Below the pieces are notes generated by a model. That model had not been told where the DNA came from. It was given only the letters and a program-made list of their open reading frames with translations, and did no database searches. Both the position numbers and the translations under genes were made by a program. A stretch of 64,000 nt of DNA. Origin: Sipunculus nudus. Taxonomy: Eukaryota; Annelida; Sipuncula; Golfingiida; Sipunculidae. Where the stretch lies: contig CM049316.1 in the NCBI GenBank assembly GCA_026874595.1, forward strand, positions 71,019,176 through 71,083,175. Direction: 5' to 3'. This document shows positions 48,541 to 62,117 of this stretch, one piece after another (the first letter of the stretch is position 1; each line of letters begins with the position of its first letter).

Positions 48541-51500
48541 TATTTATTTTATTTATTAGATAAAAATACAAAAATTTAAAACTTAATTATTAAAAAGGTA
48601 GGCGGTTGGTCCACCAACTTTATGCTGGTTCAAGCATTCTGGTCCACACCTCTATTGCTGAAGTAATTATTACAATTAACTTCTGGATTATTACAAGTCT
48701 CATGCCTTGAGACTTAATTCCTGTCAGTAAATACTGAAACTATTTGTCAAATGCAGAGCTCCCCTGATTCCTTCATCTTGTATATTTTCTTGAATAAAAT
48801 GGTCTCCTATGATTTTTCCATATATTCAAGCTGAAATTTATACTAAAATATCCTACTTTTTCCTATATTTTTCATTGCACAATTTTATTTCCAATATAAT
48901 TGTTATTACTGAATATTTATGATTACATAGCAGTATTCTTGAAAACATTCACCTCATTTGTAGATTTTCTCTATTTGGCTGGAAATTCCTATATTGTTTT
49001 GTCTCAGTAGACCTTTTCAAAGAGCATGCACCCCATGTGTTTAAGCTGGGTAAGGTTCTGCAGGGTTTGGGACATCTGACCTCTGCATGTAAACAAACAG
49101 GGGAGACGATTATATCAAGTATTCAGGTGCCTAATATTAATAATTAGGAGGTAGAATGTAATTATATTTTAGCTAGGATACTACATTTCTGTTTTATGAC
49201 AATACATAAAGGAATTCAAATCAGTATTTTTTAACTTACGTAGCATGGATTGTCAGTTATATAATATGTACGTTCAAAACATAGCATTTCAAGATGAACC
49301 CTGTTTCGTTAAGGTTCTCACGGTTGTCAATGACGCTACAAGTTATGTCTTGCAACAGGGCCAAAAATACAACCGCTTATGCCGTGGGCTGCTGTGCACG
49401 TGTTTGCTACCAACCCAGAATCATACATGTCGGCTTTCTCCCAAAGGTGTCACTAGTGAAATGGAAATGAGCTATTGAGTCATCATATAAAATTCCTACC
49501 TATCTTCAGGATCCTGGTGGGAGTCCTGCAATTATCAAATGGACATTTTTATCATCTTTAGGTATAGAGAAAACCTGCAGTCATTTGTCCTAAACTTAAG
49601 AACTCTTTTCCTAAGAAAAGAGAAATTACAATTTTTTCTTTTCCAAAGAAATGAAATTTGTTACATTTTTTTCATTATGAAAAATTATACACCAGTTGTA
49701 TTTTCTTTAATAATCCATTAGGTCTTCCTTATGAAACTTTGAGACTATTGTTTTTGACACAAATGGGGTCTTTAAGTACTTTGAATCATCCAATAAAATG
49801 ATTCTTTTGGTTGTTTTATATATGTGGTTATTCATGTGGTAGGAGGATTATCCCTCCCATGACGGCAATCACAGCAGTTCTTGCCAAGGTAGGATGTCTA
49901 TTTATCTCTACCCCTGAGGAACTTACACTATCATCAACTGAATTGTAACATCGTTTTTTTTTCAGGGAAGTAAAAAGTGATGAATGCACAAGGATTTCTG
50001 TTGTGTGCTTTGTAACGTTTTATATCACTGACATAAACAGCAAATAGGGAGTTCTCAGAAAAAATTGGGTCAATACTTTTCCAGTGTTACAGTGCCAAAG
50101 ATTTATTAAGGGATTGAAGGAGGAAAAGGGCAAGGCTTACAAAGAAAATAGATACGTTATTTTTTTATCAGCCCTACAGTAGTACTTGCTTGTTTTATTC
50201 ATGGTGTAGCATTCACTTTCCACATCGCCTGTCTTCATGTGTCCTGGCATTTATGGCCTCATTGCTCCACCTCCAGACTTTTCCATCTTATTCTTCCTTT
50301 CTTGCTTGAAAGGAGACCCTGCCATCCTATACATCCTTGTTCCTTAACTGACTCACTGCCTCCTTCCTTTTGGTATTTGGACTTACCATGTTTGTCCCTT
50401 TCAGACTGCCATGGAAGGCCTGTCGCATAGTGTTTTTCTCTATCACAATGACATGCCCTGTCCCTTCAGTGGCTGCAACGATTCAAATATGCACTGATAC
50501 ATTGTACTACCAAGTCAAATTTATCTTATCACTATCATCAGAAGTACTTCCAAAAATATTTTATTAAGATCTATTTGACATTATATTTTATCATCCAATT
50601 AAAAGAGACTGTCAACATTAAAACAAAAAATTCAGCTGCATATAAGGTATCTAAGTTAAACATAATAAAACGGCATCAAATTGGCAAATAGTTTAGAAGT
50701 CAATTTTATTTATGGTTTGGAAATAGATTTTATGAGAGTAGGCATATTCAAATTTCTGTATAACAGGATAAAGATCAGCTTTGAATCCAAATAATAATAA
50801 TATATTGATGTATATTTATCGAATCTTGTACCACATTGGGATATTTATCAATAATATGTGTATCAATAAGGTATCATTGCAGCACTAATCCCTCCTGTCT
50901 CCCATCATATCGTTCATGACTGATCTTTTAATGCCTGTAATTTGTTTAATTTAAATCTATAGATATTCGTAATTGTTTTTGGTTATCATATTCTTGTGTG
51001 TCTGCTCATGCTGTTTAAGTGGCATACATATACTTTCCTTTACACTTTTTCAGTTCATTTTCCATGTTTCTTGTGCATATGTTATACTGGAGAGATCCAA
51101 CACCCTGCAAAAGTCATGAATTATAAAATTTAAAAATTCAGTCCTTTAAAAGTCATGATTTTTGGGGATTAAAAAAAATCATGACATTTTATTTGCAGCT
51201 TAACTAAAAATGTCTCTCTTTGGAGCTATCTTTCTGTTGATAAAATAGTAATGATTTAATTAATCACAGCTACCAAGTCAGATTGCACTGAAATATCCAA
51301 AGTCATGGGGGTGGGGGGAAGGTTTGATGATGTTTGTTTTAGGTCAAGAAAAAGTCAGGAAAAGCTTTTGGAAGTATAGTAATCCTGAAAAGAGTTTATA
51401 AATGGACTCTGTATGTTTGTTTATGTTCATTGTCTATTGTCTATTGCCTTAATTAAACTGGTTGATAATTTCAACACAAAATTTATGATGAAATTTAGCC

Positions 51501-52213
51501 TTTGTTTCCTCTAAAGTGCATGGTTAGTTTAGAATTTCACAATTTGTAAAAAAAAAAAAGCTGAAATCTTTCAATTGGTTGTGAGTGTACTTTGGGAAAA
51601 CTTCTTGAACAGGAATAATAACTTCCTTTTTCCTCCATTGGTATTTGCTTGTAGTAATTTAGGTTGAACAGATACAAAAGGGGACTTATAGTGCTTCAAT
51701 ATAATTATTGCCTGCACTTCTGCTGCAGTATTTGAAGTTATTGAAATAGTAAGAAATCTTTAACTCAGCTGTAGAAATAAGGAAACATCATAAATAATTT
51801 GTTTTCTTGACAACTATTAGCCTTTTTTATCAGGATCAGTATAATAATAAAATATCCATGCAACTGTTGTACATGTTCTCCTGTCCCATTCAAATTCTGA
51901 AATATTATACACAGAAAAAGTGTCATTTGCCTACTTCGTGTGAATTTTGTTAGAAATACAAAATATATTATAACTTTCAAAAAGTATTGAATGGAAGCAG
52001 TTGAACTTATTTATGTTAACAGTCATAAAAAATAAAGATACCTAATAGTAGTATTTTTGGTTTGACTTTTCTCATATTTTCCTCTTGTCCCATTTGTGTT
52101 TGGTGTGTCATGGTATTGTTCTTTTCATAATGATCTATCTCCGCGGTCATATAAATTTTCATCTTTAGCAAAAACATATTTTGTTCATATGTGGACATTC
52201 TTCTTGACAATTC
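48534..52213. other. Large intron segment, no gene
   Basis: About 3.7 kb, AT-rich. About 49240-49450 is a less AT-rich island. A short stretch at 49853-49888 is flanked by AG and GTAGGA but does not fit RELCH. Nothing else recognised. Confidence 0.55.
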
Positions 52214-52413
52214 TTCAGTGTTAATCAGTTAAAGAGTTAGGAGTTCACAAGTTACAGTCTCTGGTTTCATTCCTGCTACAAGCTTGCTAGAAAAATAGTT
52301 TAAATTTTGATAGATTCTCAGAGATTCACTCTAATATCTAAATAAGTTATGACTTCTGGGTTACTCTTGTGTCCTATGCAGATAAAACCCAAAATCCAGA
52401 ATACTTAATGATT
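52214..52413 (+). mobile_element. SINE family A, diverged copy
   Basis: A tRNA-like head with a B-box-like GGTTTCATTCC (about 52264) is followed by the family 3' domain: CTCAGAGATTCACTCTAATATC, ATGACTTCTGGGTTACTC and AACCCAAAATCCAGAATACTTAATGA. The domain aligns with the copies at 10630 and 36350. Confidence 0.75.
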
Positions 52414-53071
52414 ACATTTTGCTCTTGTGATGTGGATCTCTTTGTCTTGTCTCCAGCACACTCTCTGGTCTGTCTGGTACTTATAACCTCTAAAAAAGTT
52501 GTAAACTTGATATGTGTATGACAAACATTTGTGATTCATATATTACAAACCTCAAGTAAAAGTAGCCAGGTATATTAAATATGGATTTATTTCAGTCAGT
52601 GTGGTGGTATTTGGTTGATGTCCCACCTGAGGGAAAAATAAAATTTTATGGATCTATGTGGGTGGTCATTTGAGACGTTTGTGACAGGCAAACATGGCAG
52701 CGTGGAGATGTGACATAACAAGCGTAGGTGTGGGGATTCCATACCACAACATGGAATCCATACCTACATGGTTAAACATGCCACAGGGGAAGAAGAGTAA
52801 CGTTAACACTGCAGTGCATGGGAAATTAGGAGCCTGGATAAAAAACCTAATACATTGTAAGGTAATTAATGAACATGGCATTTCACCTGGTCTCCAAATA
52901 AACAAGCAGTCATGTTTGCCGAGGCTGATCAGGTGCCGCGACTATTAATAAACAGTTTATCATTGGATAAATGTTGGGAATCACATGTAACCTCTACAAA
53001 AAGAGTCAGATGTATATCATTGTTTCACCTGTGTCTCTCTTTCGGTTGTGTATTTGTGACAGATATATATA

Positions 53072-53253
53072 CAGTGAAACCTGCCCTAAAGACCATCTAT
53101 CTAATAAGGGCACCTATCTATAAAGACCACCGTTTGGTAAAGCAAAAGCTTTAACATTGTATATAACTGACCTGTCTTATAAGACCACCTGTGAATAAAG
53201 ACCACTTGTGGCCAGTCCCATGGGTGGTCTTACTACACAGGTTTCAGTGCTGT
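53072..53253. mobile_element. Short MITE with CAGTGAAACCTG ends
   Basis: The left end CAGTGAAACCTG (53072-53083) has TA before it, and the right end CAGGTTTCAGTG (53238-53249) is its inverse with one mismatch, followed by CTGTA. The middle repeats AGACCACC-like words. TA-flanked ends of this kind are usual for Tc1/mariner-related MITEs. Confidence 0.8.
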
Positions 53254-55059
53254 ATTCAATATTGTGAAAGCAGTCATGAACCACTCATCAACCATGGGCA
53301 CTGCCAACATTCTTTGTAACCAGATCCTATTAAAAATGTTACCAGGGCCGTGACCAAAATTTGGCATGTACTGTGTAAGAGCAGGTAATATATGACTCTA
53401 AGCTGAGGGAAATGTGTCAGTTCTCCAGCCCAGTTTTTCATTGCATCACAAAGAGATTACTCATGGAAGATATGTACATCTGTTTATTTGCAAGATTTGC
53501 TACCAGCACTGACATCCATTAGAAGAATATGGTATCTTTAAGACAGCTGGTCACCATGCAAGTAATTTAGATCATTATATTTAGGTGATTTGTATAAAAA
53601 AAGATCATAAGGAGGTATGCTCCCTTGAGGGCTTTCTTATCATAATCCAGAACATGTAGGAAGAAAAAATATATGAAATAAATAATTTCTATCTTCTGCT
53701 TGCATCATTGTCAGTGATATATATACCCTGTGAAACCCATTTTTGCATGTATGGATTTAAATTAATTAGTTTAATTAGTTTTGGCAACAGAGTCAGTGTT
53801 AATTTCAATCCCTGCAGTCAGGCTGTAAGGTAATGTTCTTGAGCAGGAGGTTAATGTAATTTTTCTTCTCTGATTCTTTTTATATTTAATAAATAAAAAA
53901 ATGCAAAGTTTTTCCACTCTGTCTCATGTGGTACCTGAAAATGAGACTGATCAATTTATTAGGTTTCAAGTATGAAACATAAAATGGAAGCTAAAGTATA
54001 GATATATCACATCATCAGTAACTCAAAAAATCCTATAATCATCTCCCAGTGAATATGATTAAGTCAAAACTATTTGGAGTGCAGTAATTTTGATTCAGTG
54101 ATTTGATTTTCTTTTTGCAATTTCTCACTGCTTGCTTCTTTTTCCCAAATTACCAATTTGCACATACCTATCTGAATGAAGGTGGTAACTACTTATATTT
54201 TGTATTCACATATTTTCTGGACAGTTCCAACCCTAAATTCATAGCCATTGACTCTTTTTAATATCAATATGACCTTGTGACCTTAAACTTCTCTTGTTTG
54301 TTGTATGTTTACAAGTGCCCCATCAGTATAAATGTGCCGTATTCACCTTTACAAAACAGTTTCAAAGTTAATATAGTATATAGTTTTTATAGTACTCATA
54401 TATCCTTTATGATCAATTTAATAGCATGTCAAGAAAGTGTAATTATCAGTGATTTCATCCCACAAATACCTTTCAGTAAGAAAGAGATATACATATTTGA
54501 AGTGGCATCCATTACAATTCAAATTTGTTTTCCTCACATATCAAACTTGTTTTCTCTAAATTTCCATTAATGAAGATCTTCAATCATCTGGATCTTTCTT
54601 TCTTTTTTGACATTCTACATGATTTGATTATCAATTTAATGTGCTTTTAATCAGATTTCTAAGATGTCATATATGTAAATTTCCCTCATTGTGTTGGGAG
54701 ATTTCCCCATGATATATTGAATCATCCTTGTAGTAATTAACTTTTTATTCTTCCTTTTGCCAAGCTTTTACATTTATGCATGCTTCATTTATAAACATGG
54801 ACACTTTCAGTTCTAAGAAGGATGACTACCAGTATATTATTCATTGTATTACATTTAACAATAGAATTTGTTAACCTGACCCACAATTGTACATATAGGA
54901 TAGATATTACTAACATGTGCATTGTGCAGGTTTCAGTTTTCTTCTTCTGAAAATTTCTTCTTTTGAAGGATTCTTTTCATAATTAATGGGATTACTTTCA
55001 TTCATATTGGGCTTTAGTGATCTGTCTTTGTCCATAAACCAAATTTTGATCAAGCCATC
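53254..55059. other. Large intron segment, nothing firm
   Basis: AT-rich. A single unit resembling the repeat at 55060 (GACATCCATTAGAAGAATATGG) is at about 53510-53535. No gene. Confidence 0.55.
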
Positions 55060-55645
55060 TGTCTGTTTATCTATCACACTCTTTTGTGCATACTATCCCA
55101 AGAAATATTCAAGCATTTGCTTTGAAAATGTTATGGACTGCCAATAGACACCGATGGGAGAGTGGGCTCTATTAAATTTCAGACCCATTGGAAATGCAGT
55201 ATGGCCCCCAGACATATAACCTGGTATTTCTGTCACAAGCATTGCTGTGAAAATTATTACCAAATATTAACACCCGTTAGAGGAATGTACATTATCACTT
55301 TAAGAACAATCAGAAAAAAATACGGAATTCCTTTAAATATGGAATTCTTTCATGTGCATTATCTCAGGAAATGTTTAATTAATTTCTGTGAAAATTTTAC
55401 CAAATATTGACATCCATGAGAGGATATGCACTGTTGAATTTCGAACCCATTGGAAATCCCACATGGCCACCAGGCAGCCATCTTGGAATTACTTTTGGGC
55501 ACATTATTCCAAAATGATCAAGCAATTACAGTGAAAATTTTACCAAATTTCGACTTCTGGGACATGAAATAACAAATTTCAGACCTTTGGAAATCCAGTA
55601 TACTGCCACAAGGCTGCCATTTTGAAGAACTGGGCATTGTTGGGC
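55060..55645. repeat. Degenerate tandem repeat, about 140 bp, four units
   Basis: GTGAAAATTTTACCAAATATTGACATCC-type starts are at about 55119 (poor), 55247, 55388 and 55531. Each is followed by AATTTCAGACCCATTGGAAATCC and a GGCTGCCAT-like block. It resembles cores of Helitron-derived repeats; ends not identified. Confidence 0.75.
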
Positions 55646-58600
55646 CCTAATGAGGGAGGATTAGGGTCCTGGAGCATTTAAACATGGATGAATGTTCTGT
55701 TAAAGTCCAGGCACATATTCCACATAAAAGGTGCTGTATATTACATGTTTATCTGGTTCAAAATTTGAAATGTTTAGTAACTTTAGAGTATACTAGAATG
55801 TAAAAAAAAGCTCATGACATAATTATTTTTAGTCCATAATTTATGATTGAAACAACTTAAAACATATTTTAGTTTTCACATTTAGCCTCTTTTTAATATC
55901 CCATTAAGTTTCCTTTAAATTGCTTCTCACTTCCCAAGGGACTCATTGCAAACTTTTATTGCACTCCCATTTAACATCTTTAAATTTGACAGTTTTCCCC
56001 ATTAACTATTTGGACATTGAGATAATGAGAAGCAAGACTTATTTGGTTCCTTGTAAGCTTGAAATTTAAATAATTGTTTGATATATTTACAGTATGCAGC
56101 CATTCAATTACCATAATTGTCCCAATAATCAACACAACTCATGTTTTTACATTAATTTTTGGCTTTTTCAAAAAAATCTTAATATAATATAGGCTAATGA
56201 AGAACGATGGCCATGAAAATTATATCCTGTATTCGAAGGGAATAAAGATGTTTTCCTGTATCATATTCCTAAAATTACAACAGTTGGTAATTATATAATA
56301 TGTATACTAGATATGATATAGTTGGTGGAGGAATCATGAAACCTATCATCATTATTAGCAAACATTTCTGACTTGTACCATAACTTAAGACTAACTGAGT
56401 GGGATGAAACTTTTAAACCAAAAATAGGACACGCCGGCTTATAATTTAATTAAACTTGTTCATTGCATTCTTTATGAGCATGTTTAGATGATTAAACCCA
56501 AATTACATTAACTCTTGTTCAACGATAATTGGCACGTTTACACTATTTAATATTTTGAGCCAATTGTGTTCTGGCTACACTTGTGGGAAATAAACTGTTA
56601 TCAGCCCCAAATGTTAGCAAGTTAATACGCATAAATACGGTTTGTTAATTAAGCTCATTGGAATTTTGTGCAAACTGCCTTGTCCACAATATCCTACAAG
56701 CCCATCACCCCTCGCAGAAGCCATTATTCTCAATAGAACTCTAATGAATATTGTATATTTTTGGATGGTACTGGAGTCGTAATGTTGTAATTTCATCAGT
56801 CTTGCACATTTCAAAACCTTAAAGTATCAATTAGTGATCATCATCTGTCAAAAAGATGGGAATCGTGCTATATTAAAATATGCTGATCTCAAGTCAGTAT
56901 ACATGCAGTATGAACTAATGTCATTTATAAACCAGAGCAGTGTACATATGACTCTATATGTAATGAACATAGTGATATATATTTCACATCATATGTAATT
57001 AACCTGGCAGATTGCTCACTCTAAGGGCAGGGTAGTGCTCTTTGACAACAAGTTAAATTATAACCATGGTGTTAATATTGTTACATTACTTAACTATAAC
57101 AGTATTGTATCCTGACCTGACAAAACCATTGAGTCTGAATATTAGATCATGCATCTAAAACCTGGTTTGACCAGTTATAGAAGTTAAGCTTGTCCTAGTA
57201 TTCATAATTCTAAGGAAAGATTATTGAATATAATGTATACAAACTGGAAAGCCACAAACCCTAATTTCTGTATTTATTGATATAAGATGCAGCCTTTATG
57301 AACAAGGGAATAAAACCTGAGACAGCACATATATAAGCAAGTACATTAAAGGGACATAATCAGGAGCAATATTATTCCTATTCTTCAACACTATCAGTTC
57401 AGTTTTGCTTTATACAAAAGCTTGCCAGCAAAATCTTTCCAGCACACAGTCTCATTTCCTCTCCTACAATTGTTTAACACCTTGTTATAGCCCTGCGTGT
57501 TGGTAAACAGTCTGTTTAGGATAACAAGGCTGCGTTACCAGAGTCCGATTAAGAGGGGCAACATGCGGTGTTTCAACCAGGGAGAACATCTATTTCATTT
57601 TTTTTAGTAAAGTCAATCAGGGCATCTCCTGATTGGAACGTGTTGTGGCTTTGGGCAGTACATGGCCCGATGCACTGTGTTTATGTTTACACCTGATCAC
57701 GCCCGGTTCAGTTTTTATCACACTCGTTTATAGGAGTAAGCAAACTGTTTCAGGGCAATATTTTGGCAGGTACAGATTAATTTTAAAGGGAAGAAACTAT
57801 TTTTCATGATAACTCAACATGCTATACAGGTGATTAGCCCCCTTTAAGGTATAAGTTTAGTGGATCACATATTCTAAAATCCGGTCTTATCTTCTTTTTT
57901 AGTATCTCCCCAACAGGACCAAGAAAAAAACTTCCATAGATCAGCTGTACTCTGTTTCAATGCTCCTGCATGTCCAAATGTCACATTTTTGTCATATATC
58001 TTTCAAACTTAATTTGTAAGCAACTATAATTATGCTAATTATTAAGATAAGTGGAGATACTTAGCAATATAATGGTTATGTATGATAGTCTTCAATAAAT
58101 ATATTCATTTGACAACCTGGTATGCTTGTCTTTTGTGAACAGCAATCATTGTGTTAATTTTTTTTATCCCTGTGATGTACATGTGGGGCCTTTTGTATGG
58201 TTTATTTTTGGTGGGTAAATTGCATAGTACGCCACTGACAAATATGTCAGGCAATGTCGCCATGGTATCATGTGGGGTAATATTGCCATGGTGTCGTGTG
58301 TACTGCATTTGCCCTTTTGCCGTCAGTTGCAAAATGTCACAATTCAGCAGACTCATAACATATAGACTCATATTTCAATTTCAATTTAAATTCATGATAT
58401 CTAGTTCAGGCTTGGTATTGGATAACTTAACTGTCATGGTTAATTACCATGGTTTCTGGTTCTGCTGTTACAACAAAAAAGGCATGCTTAGATGTATGTT
58501 GAAATTAGATGAAAAAAAAAACGGTTTACTGGTTTACAGGAAATGAGTCTGGTAAAACAAGCAAAACATACAAATAAACAAAAAAATTCTTCTGTATGCT

Positions 58601-61600
58601 CCATACTGGCACCAATGACCAAATTGGTTTGATCAGCTTCTTTGCAGGGAGGACTACTTATTGGCACAGATGATTTCTTAATGAAGTCAAACCATAGTAA
58701 ATAATGCCATTTTAATCAGCATGTGTCTGAGGAACATTTGATTTTTTTTAGCCCCAACCAAATTACCACATCAGAGAATGATACTACAAATTAGATTTTC
58801 TGTGACTTACAGTGTTTCAAGTAATTACCTCTTTGAGTTACGGGGTGTCTTCCAAACATTTTTTAGACCTAATCTGTCTGTGTTTTCCTTTCTTATCCTA
58901 TCCCAGAACTTCTTTACTACCTTTGAGGGGTTTTGCACTTTTTCTTGTTTTGGTAATGTGTTCTCCTAATGGAAACTGTTTCATTTACAAGAGTTAAACA
59001 TGGCCATTTCAGACTTGTTGTGTTGTTCAGTTCTTTCTGTTGGTTCATCATCATTGGAAAATAGCATCATCAGTATACATTTACAGATACCATTGTCAGT
59101 TTATAATATTGCTCGTATAATGGACTCAAACATGCTTTGTTCTCTGTGATATAGAATGTGTGTATAATCCATTGCTGGTCCCTGAACTTACTCGGTTTAG
59201 CAAGATTAGTACTGACAGACTACAAAGTGTTTTCCTTGTTAAAATCAAGTGACTGAATTGATGGGTTGTTTATCCAATAATGAGCATGCATGTATTTATA
59301 TTCCAGTACTTTTTCCAGTTGTATATCATTGAAATAACCTAAACCAAGATATTTGTTCATTCATGGTGGAGGTATGTTCTCCCTCAGTGCTATTTGATGC
59401 CCTTTCACATGTTTGCATTTCAAAATCATCTGGGAAACAGTTTCCAAATTATGTTTGCATTCATTCATCAGTTCAAAATTGTTCATGTCAGTTTCACCAA
59501 AATGTTATGAAACCTTATTGCAGTGGCGGTATCGTTATTGTTATCAATCACATCTACTCAGAGTTTTGCTGGAAAACAGTTGACGGATCTTTGCTGCATC
59601 ACTAAAGGATTGATGAATCTACTTGGTTTCAACAACAAAAAACCAACAGACAGTACATAATTTTTATCCGTCATTATTAATTAATGTGTGTTTAGTGGAT
59701 GAACTTTTCAGAAAATTGCAGTGTTCAACAATTTGGTATTGTATTTGATAGTTAATGTTAATTTAGGTTCAACAGATTCTTGTTTACAGTAAAACTGTTC
59801 TCATGCTATGGCATCTCTTGCTATAAATTTCTTTCCTAAGGGATATGATTAATTTCCAGCTCAAACTAAAATTAATATTGATGGGTAAAAGGGTCATTTT
59901 TATTTTCAAAATATAAGCTTGCTACTTTTTGCTAGAAAATATGAATCTAAAATGATACTTGCAAAGCAACTGTACAGTAATATGTCACGTCTTGACTGCT
60001 ATCACCAGGGGAAGTTCTGCCCAAGGTCTTTGTGACTTATTAATTAGAATATAGGAGAGGGATGGACAGGTATACTAGCCATTAGCCTCTGACGGGGACA
60101 CAACAGGTTTCAGGTTTCTAATGTGTCGCCGGCCCACCAAAGGGCTAACTGGGGTTATAGCATGATACAATCTGTTACTCATAGAAAGGAAATTGAATAA
60201 AAATATTTCGTATGGTTTTAACATACCAGAGTTCACATTATATTGTATGTCGAAAGGCCTGTAATAAAAAATGTCCATTCTGGAAAGCATGAAGTACCTG
60301 TAACATCAACAACTGATTGATTTGTCCAGAGGGAATTGAAGCATTAGCAGCCTGGCCGACATCTTGTATTCAGCTTTCCACCAAAGATAATTAAGCTCTC
60401 TTTCATACATAACTGTAAACTGAATATGTTTTCTGGATGTTTTATTTTGATCATATTAATTTATTAATAATTCCAGTTAAATATAAAATATGATCTTTAA
60501 AAAAAGGCTAAGTTTCTTCCATGTCTTATATGGAGAATTGAGAACATGAGTGCATATGCAAACTGACCTTAAACCCATTTCTTATCTTGAAAATAACCTT
60601 ATTCTTGGATATTACAGTAAATCTTGCTTGCAGATCTTTTTATTCCATTGCATTGTTTTACCATCATATAACTAACTCCCTATTGCATATTCCATGAATA
60701 AATATTGAAGGAAATACTCCATGAGTTGTAGATGTGTCTGCTGCATGATGAAGCACTTCCTTTATTTAGGTCATATTCCTTGATTTTGTGAACCTTATAG
60801 CCCCAATCAATGTATAAATTACCAGGTTTATACATATGATAAGTATATCACTGGCCCAGATCTTGCACAAGTTTTTTTAGCTGCCATACAAGGTCGAATA
60901 GAAAGCAAAGAAAAAAACAACCATAATATTCTTCACAGCATTCCTCACCTTCGGTGACATTGTTCCTTTTATTTTTTGGCAGACACTGGCCATAAAAATG
61001 TTATTACTGATATAATTCATTTTTTTATGACTGCTTATTTTTCCAACCTACCTCTTCACATTACCATATTGGACGTATTAAGCGCCCCTCCCGTAATAAT
61101 CCCCCCTCCCCCCACCAGATTTGGGAGGAGATCACATTAAGAAAATTAAGGGATAAGCCATCCTAAACTCACTTTTCTCCCTAGCCAATATAATTTGGGG
61201 CAACATAATGCTTTCATTTCTCCCCGCCAGGTTGAAAAGTTACTTCTGGTTTATTTTCAATATCTGTCATGCTTTATCATCAAATATAAAAATAATAATA
61301 GCTAGTTGCACACAACAGAATAAGTGATCAAGTGTGTCATAGATTACATTGACTGAATGTGTCTGTGAAGGCCGACCCTGGATTTGGATACAACTTATGT
61401 TTAATCAATTTAAACTGGAACCTGAATTTGAAATGAAAAAAAAAAACAACACGGAGCAAAGGAATCCAAATACGATTTATTTTGCTACAAGGATACACAA
61501 ATCATATTGGGAACATTGTATCAAATGGGTAGTGCAAGTTTCTCAACAAATTACTTACTACAATAAAATCATTTTGAGAAGCAATTTAATACAAATGTCG

Positions 61601-61690
61601 ACCTCAAGCTGAAAGTGAACCATTTTCATAATTTTGATATTTTAATATTGTACCTTTAGTTTATAATAAATAAGGTTACAATTCAGACAA
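55646..61690. other. Large intron segment, about 6 kb, no gene
   Basis: AT-rich. A 131-residue plus-strand frame at 58151-58546 is unsupported. About 57470-57760 is a less AT-rich unique island. About 61070-61110 (GTATTAAGCGCCCCTCCC) looks like a DNA-transposon end without a partner. Confidence 0.5.
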
Positions 61691-62117
61691 GCTTCTTTAC
61701 CTCAGGGGTAGAAAACAGGACTCAAAGCTAGGAGTTCATGAGTTCAAATCTTAGCTGTGGAGTGGTGAGATTTTCACAGTCATCCCAAACCCAGTGTGAG
61801 CACTCTGCAGGTTCAATGGGAAGGCTGTACCCCACACAAAAAGTGTGTCTTTGGGAGGTTCCTTGGTGTAATGACCCACCAACGGGGTTGATTACACACC
61901 CAGTGAGAACCTGCAGATATGTTAAACACTGGGCCTTGAAGACACCAGGATTTAAAATAAAAATTTTAAAATAAAGGAAGCGAGTGCTACCATCCTATCA
62001 TGTTGTCCCTAACCAAAATGGACTCTGCAGATATATACATACTTAGCTTGAGAATTAGATAAGTCAGCATAAAAAAAAATGGAGGTGGTTACCTCCTAAA
62101 AAATTTTTTAAAAATTA
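61691..62117 (+). mobile_element. tRNA-derived repeat, family B, copy 3
   Basis: Aligns with 13538-13945 from the tRNA-like head (B box GAGTTCAAATCTT near 61739) through GGAAGGCTGTACCCCAC, CCAGGATTTAAAATAA and GAGAATTAGATAAG. It ends in the hairpin GGAGGTGGTTACCTCC and an A/T-rich tail. The copy carries ATTTTAAAATAAA twice, perhaps a small internal duplication. Confidence 0.85.

Noticed and set aside
48239-48559. Ile-Tyr-rich frames on both strands
   Set aside because: Direct product of AT dinucleotide repeats.
49853-49888. Possible small exon between GTAG and GTAGGA
   Set aside because: The phase left by RELCH exon 13 gives an immediate stop, and the peptide does not match the expected C-terminus.
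58151-58546. 131-residue hydrophobic plus-strand frame
   Set aside because: Apparent membrane segments follow from T-rich DNA; no family resemblance or transcript signals.
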